In this document: piece by piece, positions 23,219-23,916 of the stretch
Layout: each line of letters begins with the position of its first letter
Position numbering within the stretch: position 1 is the first letter of the stretch
Assembly: GCA_947630345.1 (NCBI GenBank)
Contig: CANRHF010000006.1
Span: forward strand, 1-23,916
Direction of reading: 5' to 3'
Length of the DNA stretch: 23,916 nucleotides
From: an uncultured Oscillospiraceae bacterium
GTDB taxonomy: Bacteria > Bacillota > Clostridia > Oscillospirales > Oscillospiraceae
Translations under genes and position numbers: made by a program
Notes under the pieces: generated by a model
Database searches by the model: none
Told to the model about the DNA's origin: nothing
Seen by the model: the letters and a program-made list of their open reading frames with translations, nothing else

Positions 23219-23916
23219 TTGGCAGAAAAACTGAAGATCATACCTTTGGGCGGGCTGGATGAGATCGGAAAAAACATCACCGTCCTGGAGTATGGCAAGG
23301 ATATGATCGTGGTAGACTGCGGCGTGGGCTTCCCGGAGGAGGATATGTACGGCGTGGATCTGGTGATCCCCGACTTTTCCTACCTGGTGAAAAACGCCTC
23401 GAAGCTCCGGGGCATGTTCATCACCCACGGTCATGAGGACCATATCGGCTCCATTCCCTACTGCATGCAGCAGGTGAACTGCCCGGTACACGGCACCGCC
23501 ATGACCTGCGGCCTGATCCGGCTGAAGCTGGAGGAGCACGGCCTGGACAAGACCGTAAAGCTCATTACCCACAAGCCCGGGGACGTGGTGAAGGCCGGGT
23601 GCTTTACCGTGGAGTTTATCCATGTAAATCACTCCATTGCCGACGCCGTGTGCTTTGCCATCCACACGCCGGTGGGCACAGTCATCGTCACCGGAGACTT
23701 CAAGATCGACCCCACCGCCAAGGACGGCATGATCGATCTGGCCCGGCTGGGCCAGCTGGGGAACGAAGGCGTGCTGGCCCTGCTGTGCGACTCCACCAAT
23801 GTGGAGCGCCAGGGCTACACCCCCAGCGAAAACGTGGTGGCGGAGAGCCTGGACCGCCAGTTCAAGGGCTGCGACCAGCGGATCGTGGTCACCACCTTCG
23901 CCTCCAACATGCACCG
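23219..23916 (+). CDS. rnj: Ribonuclease J, N-terminal part (runs off right edge)
   Basis: Metallo-beta-lactamase/beta-CASP ribonuclease with 5'-3' exonuclease and endonuclease activity in mRNA decay and rRNA maturation. The start is TTG at 23219-23221, 7 bases after AAAGGAG (23205-23211); there is no earlier in-frame ATG, GTG or TTG with a ribosome site. The 232 codons seen contain the opening KIIPLGGLDEIGKN (RNase J has LGGxxEIGKN). They also hold the zinc motif THGHEDHIG (H70, H72, D74, H75), VNHSIADA (H138) and TGDFKID (D160), followed by LCDSTNVER. The beta-CASP and C-terminal domains lie beyond the window. It is the only plus-strand gene here and is divergent from trkH. The normal length is about 550 aa. 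Confidence 0.95.
   Translation, partial: MAEKLKIIPLGGLDEIGKNITVLEYGKDMIVVDCGVGFPEEDMYGVDLVIPDFSYLVKNASKLRGMFITHGHEDHIGSIPYCMQQVNCPVHGTAMTCGLIRLKLEEHGLDKTVKLITHKPGDVVKAGCFTVEFIHVNHSIADAVCFAIHTPVGTVIVTGDFKIDPTAKDGMIDLARLGQLGNEGVLALLCDSTNVERQGYTPSENVVAESLDRQFKGCDQRIVVTTFASNMH

Noticed and set aside
1..23916. CRISPR array, tRNA, rRNA or insertion sequence
   Set aside because: I saw no regularly spaced repeats, no cloverleaf-compatible segment, no transposase gene and no terminal inverted repeats.

Overview
The window looks like a GC-rich (roughly 60-65% by eye) low-branching Firmicute, most likely a gut Clostridia of the Oscillospiraceae type. This is inferred from gene order (trkH-trkA-trmH-like-dprA-topA-trmFO-plsX-rnc; a ricT-holB pair), strong GGAGG ribosome binding sites, frequent TTG starts and sigma-A-type promoters. 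No 16S rRNA or other taxonomic marker is present, so the placement is an inference. Almost everything is encoded on the minus strand; only the RNase J gene at the right edge is on plus.

Right to left, in the direction of minus-strand transcription: (1) 23105-23916 carries a promoter and the start of an RNase J gene on plus, divergent from (2) a long housekeeping operon. That operon starts at a promoter at 22909-22936 and runs trkH, trkA, a SpoU/TrmH rRNA methyltransferase, dprA, topA, trmFO, plsX, rnc and glf. It ends in a strong hairpin at 12404-12430. It joins K+ uptake, DNA uptake and topology, tRNA/rRNA modification, phospholipid initiation, RNA processing and galactofuranose precursor synthesis. 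(3) A tiny Cys/Gly-rich membrane peptide gene (12152-12301) with its own terminator follows. (4) Next is a compact 6.5-kb phage-derived cassette (5612-12046): small terminase, large terminase, portal, prohead protease-like protein, a decoration-like protein, HK97-type major capsid, two neck/connector proteins and a 226-aa protein with an unrecognised C-terminal half. All nine reading frames are open, tightly spaced or overlapping, and have plausible ribosome binding sites. The cassette stops at a rho-independent terminator, with no tail, lysis, replication, integrase or repressor genes. (5) Immediately beyond, a perfect-spacing promoter (5523-5551) starts a second housekeeping operon: ansA, a CBS-domain manganese inorganic pyrophosphatase, holB and ricT. 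(6) The left 570 bases are AT-richer and accessory: a 74-aa two-helix membrane protein and a broken fragment of a cell-surface (pilin/thioester-like) protein that runs off the left edge.

The most unusual element is the head-and-packaging-only phage cassette. It is intact, similar in base composition to its neighbours, and sits between two housekeeping operons with a terminator at each boundary. It could be a domesticated capsid or packaging system, a satellite-like element that borrows tails, or the surviving half of a prophage. The sequence alone cannot decide between these.
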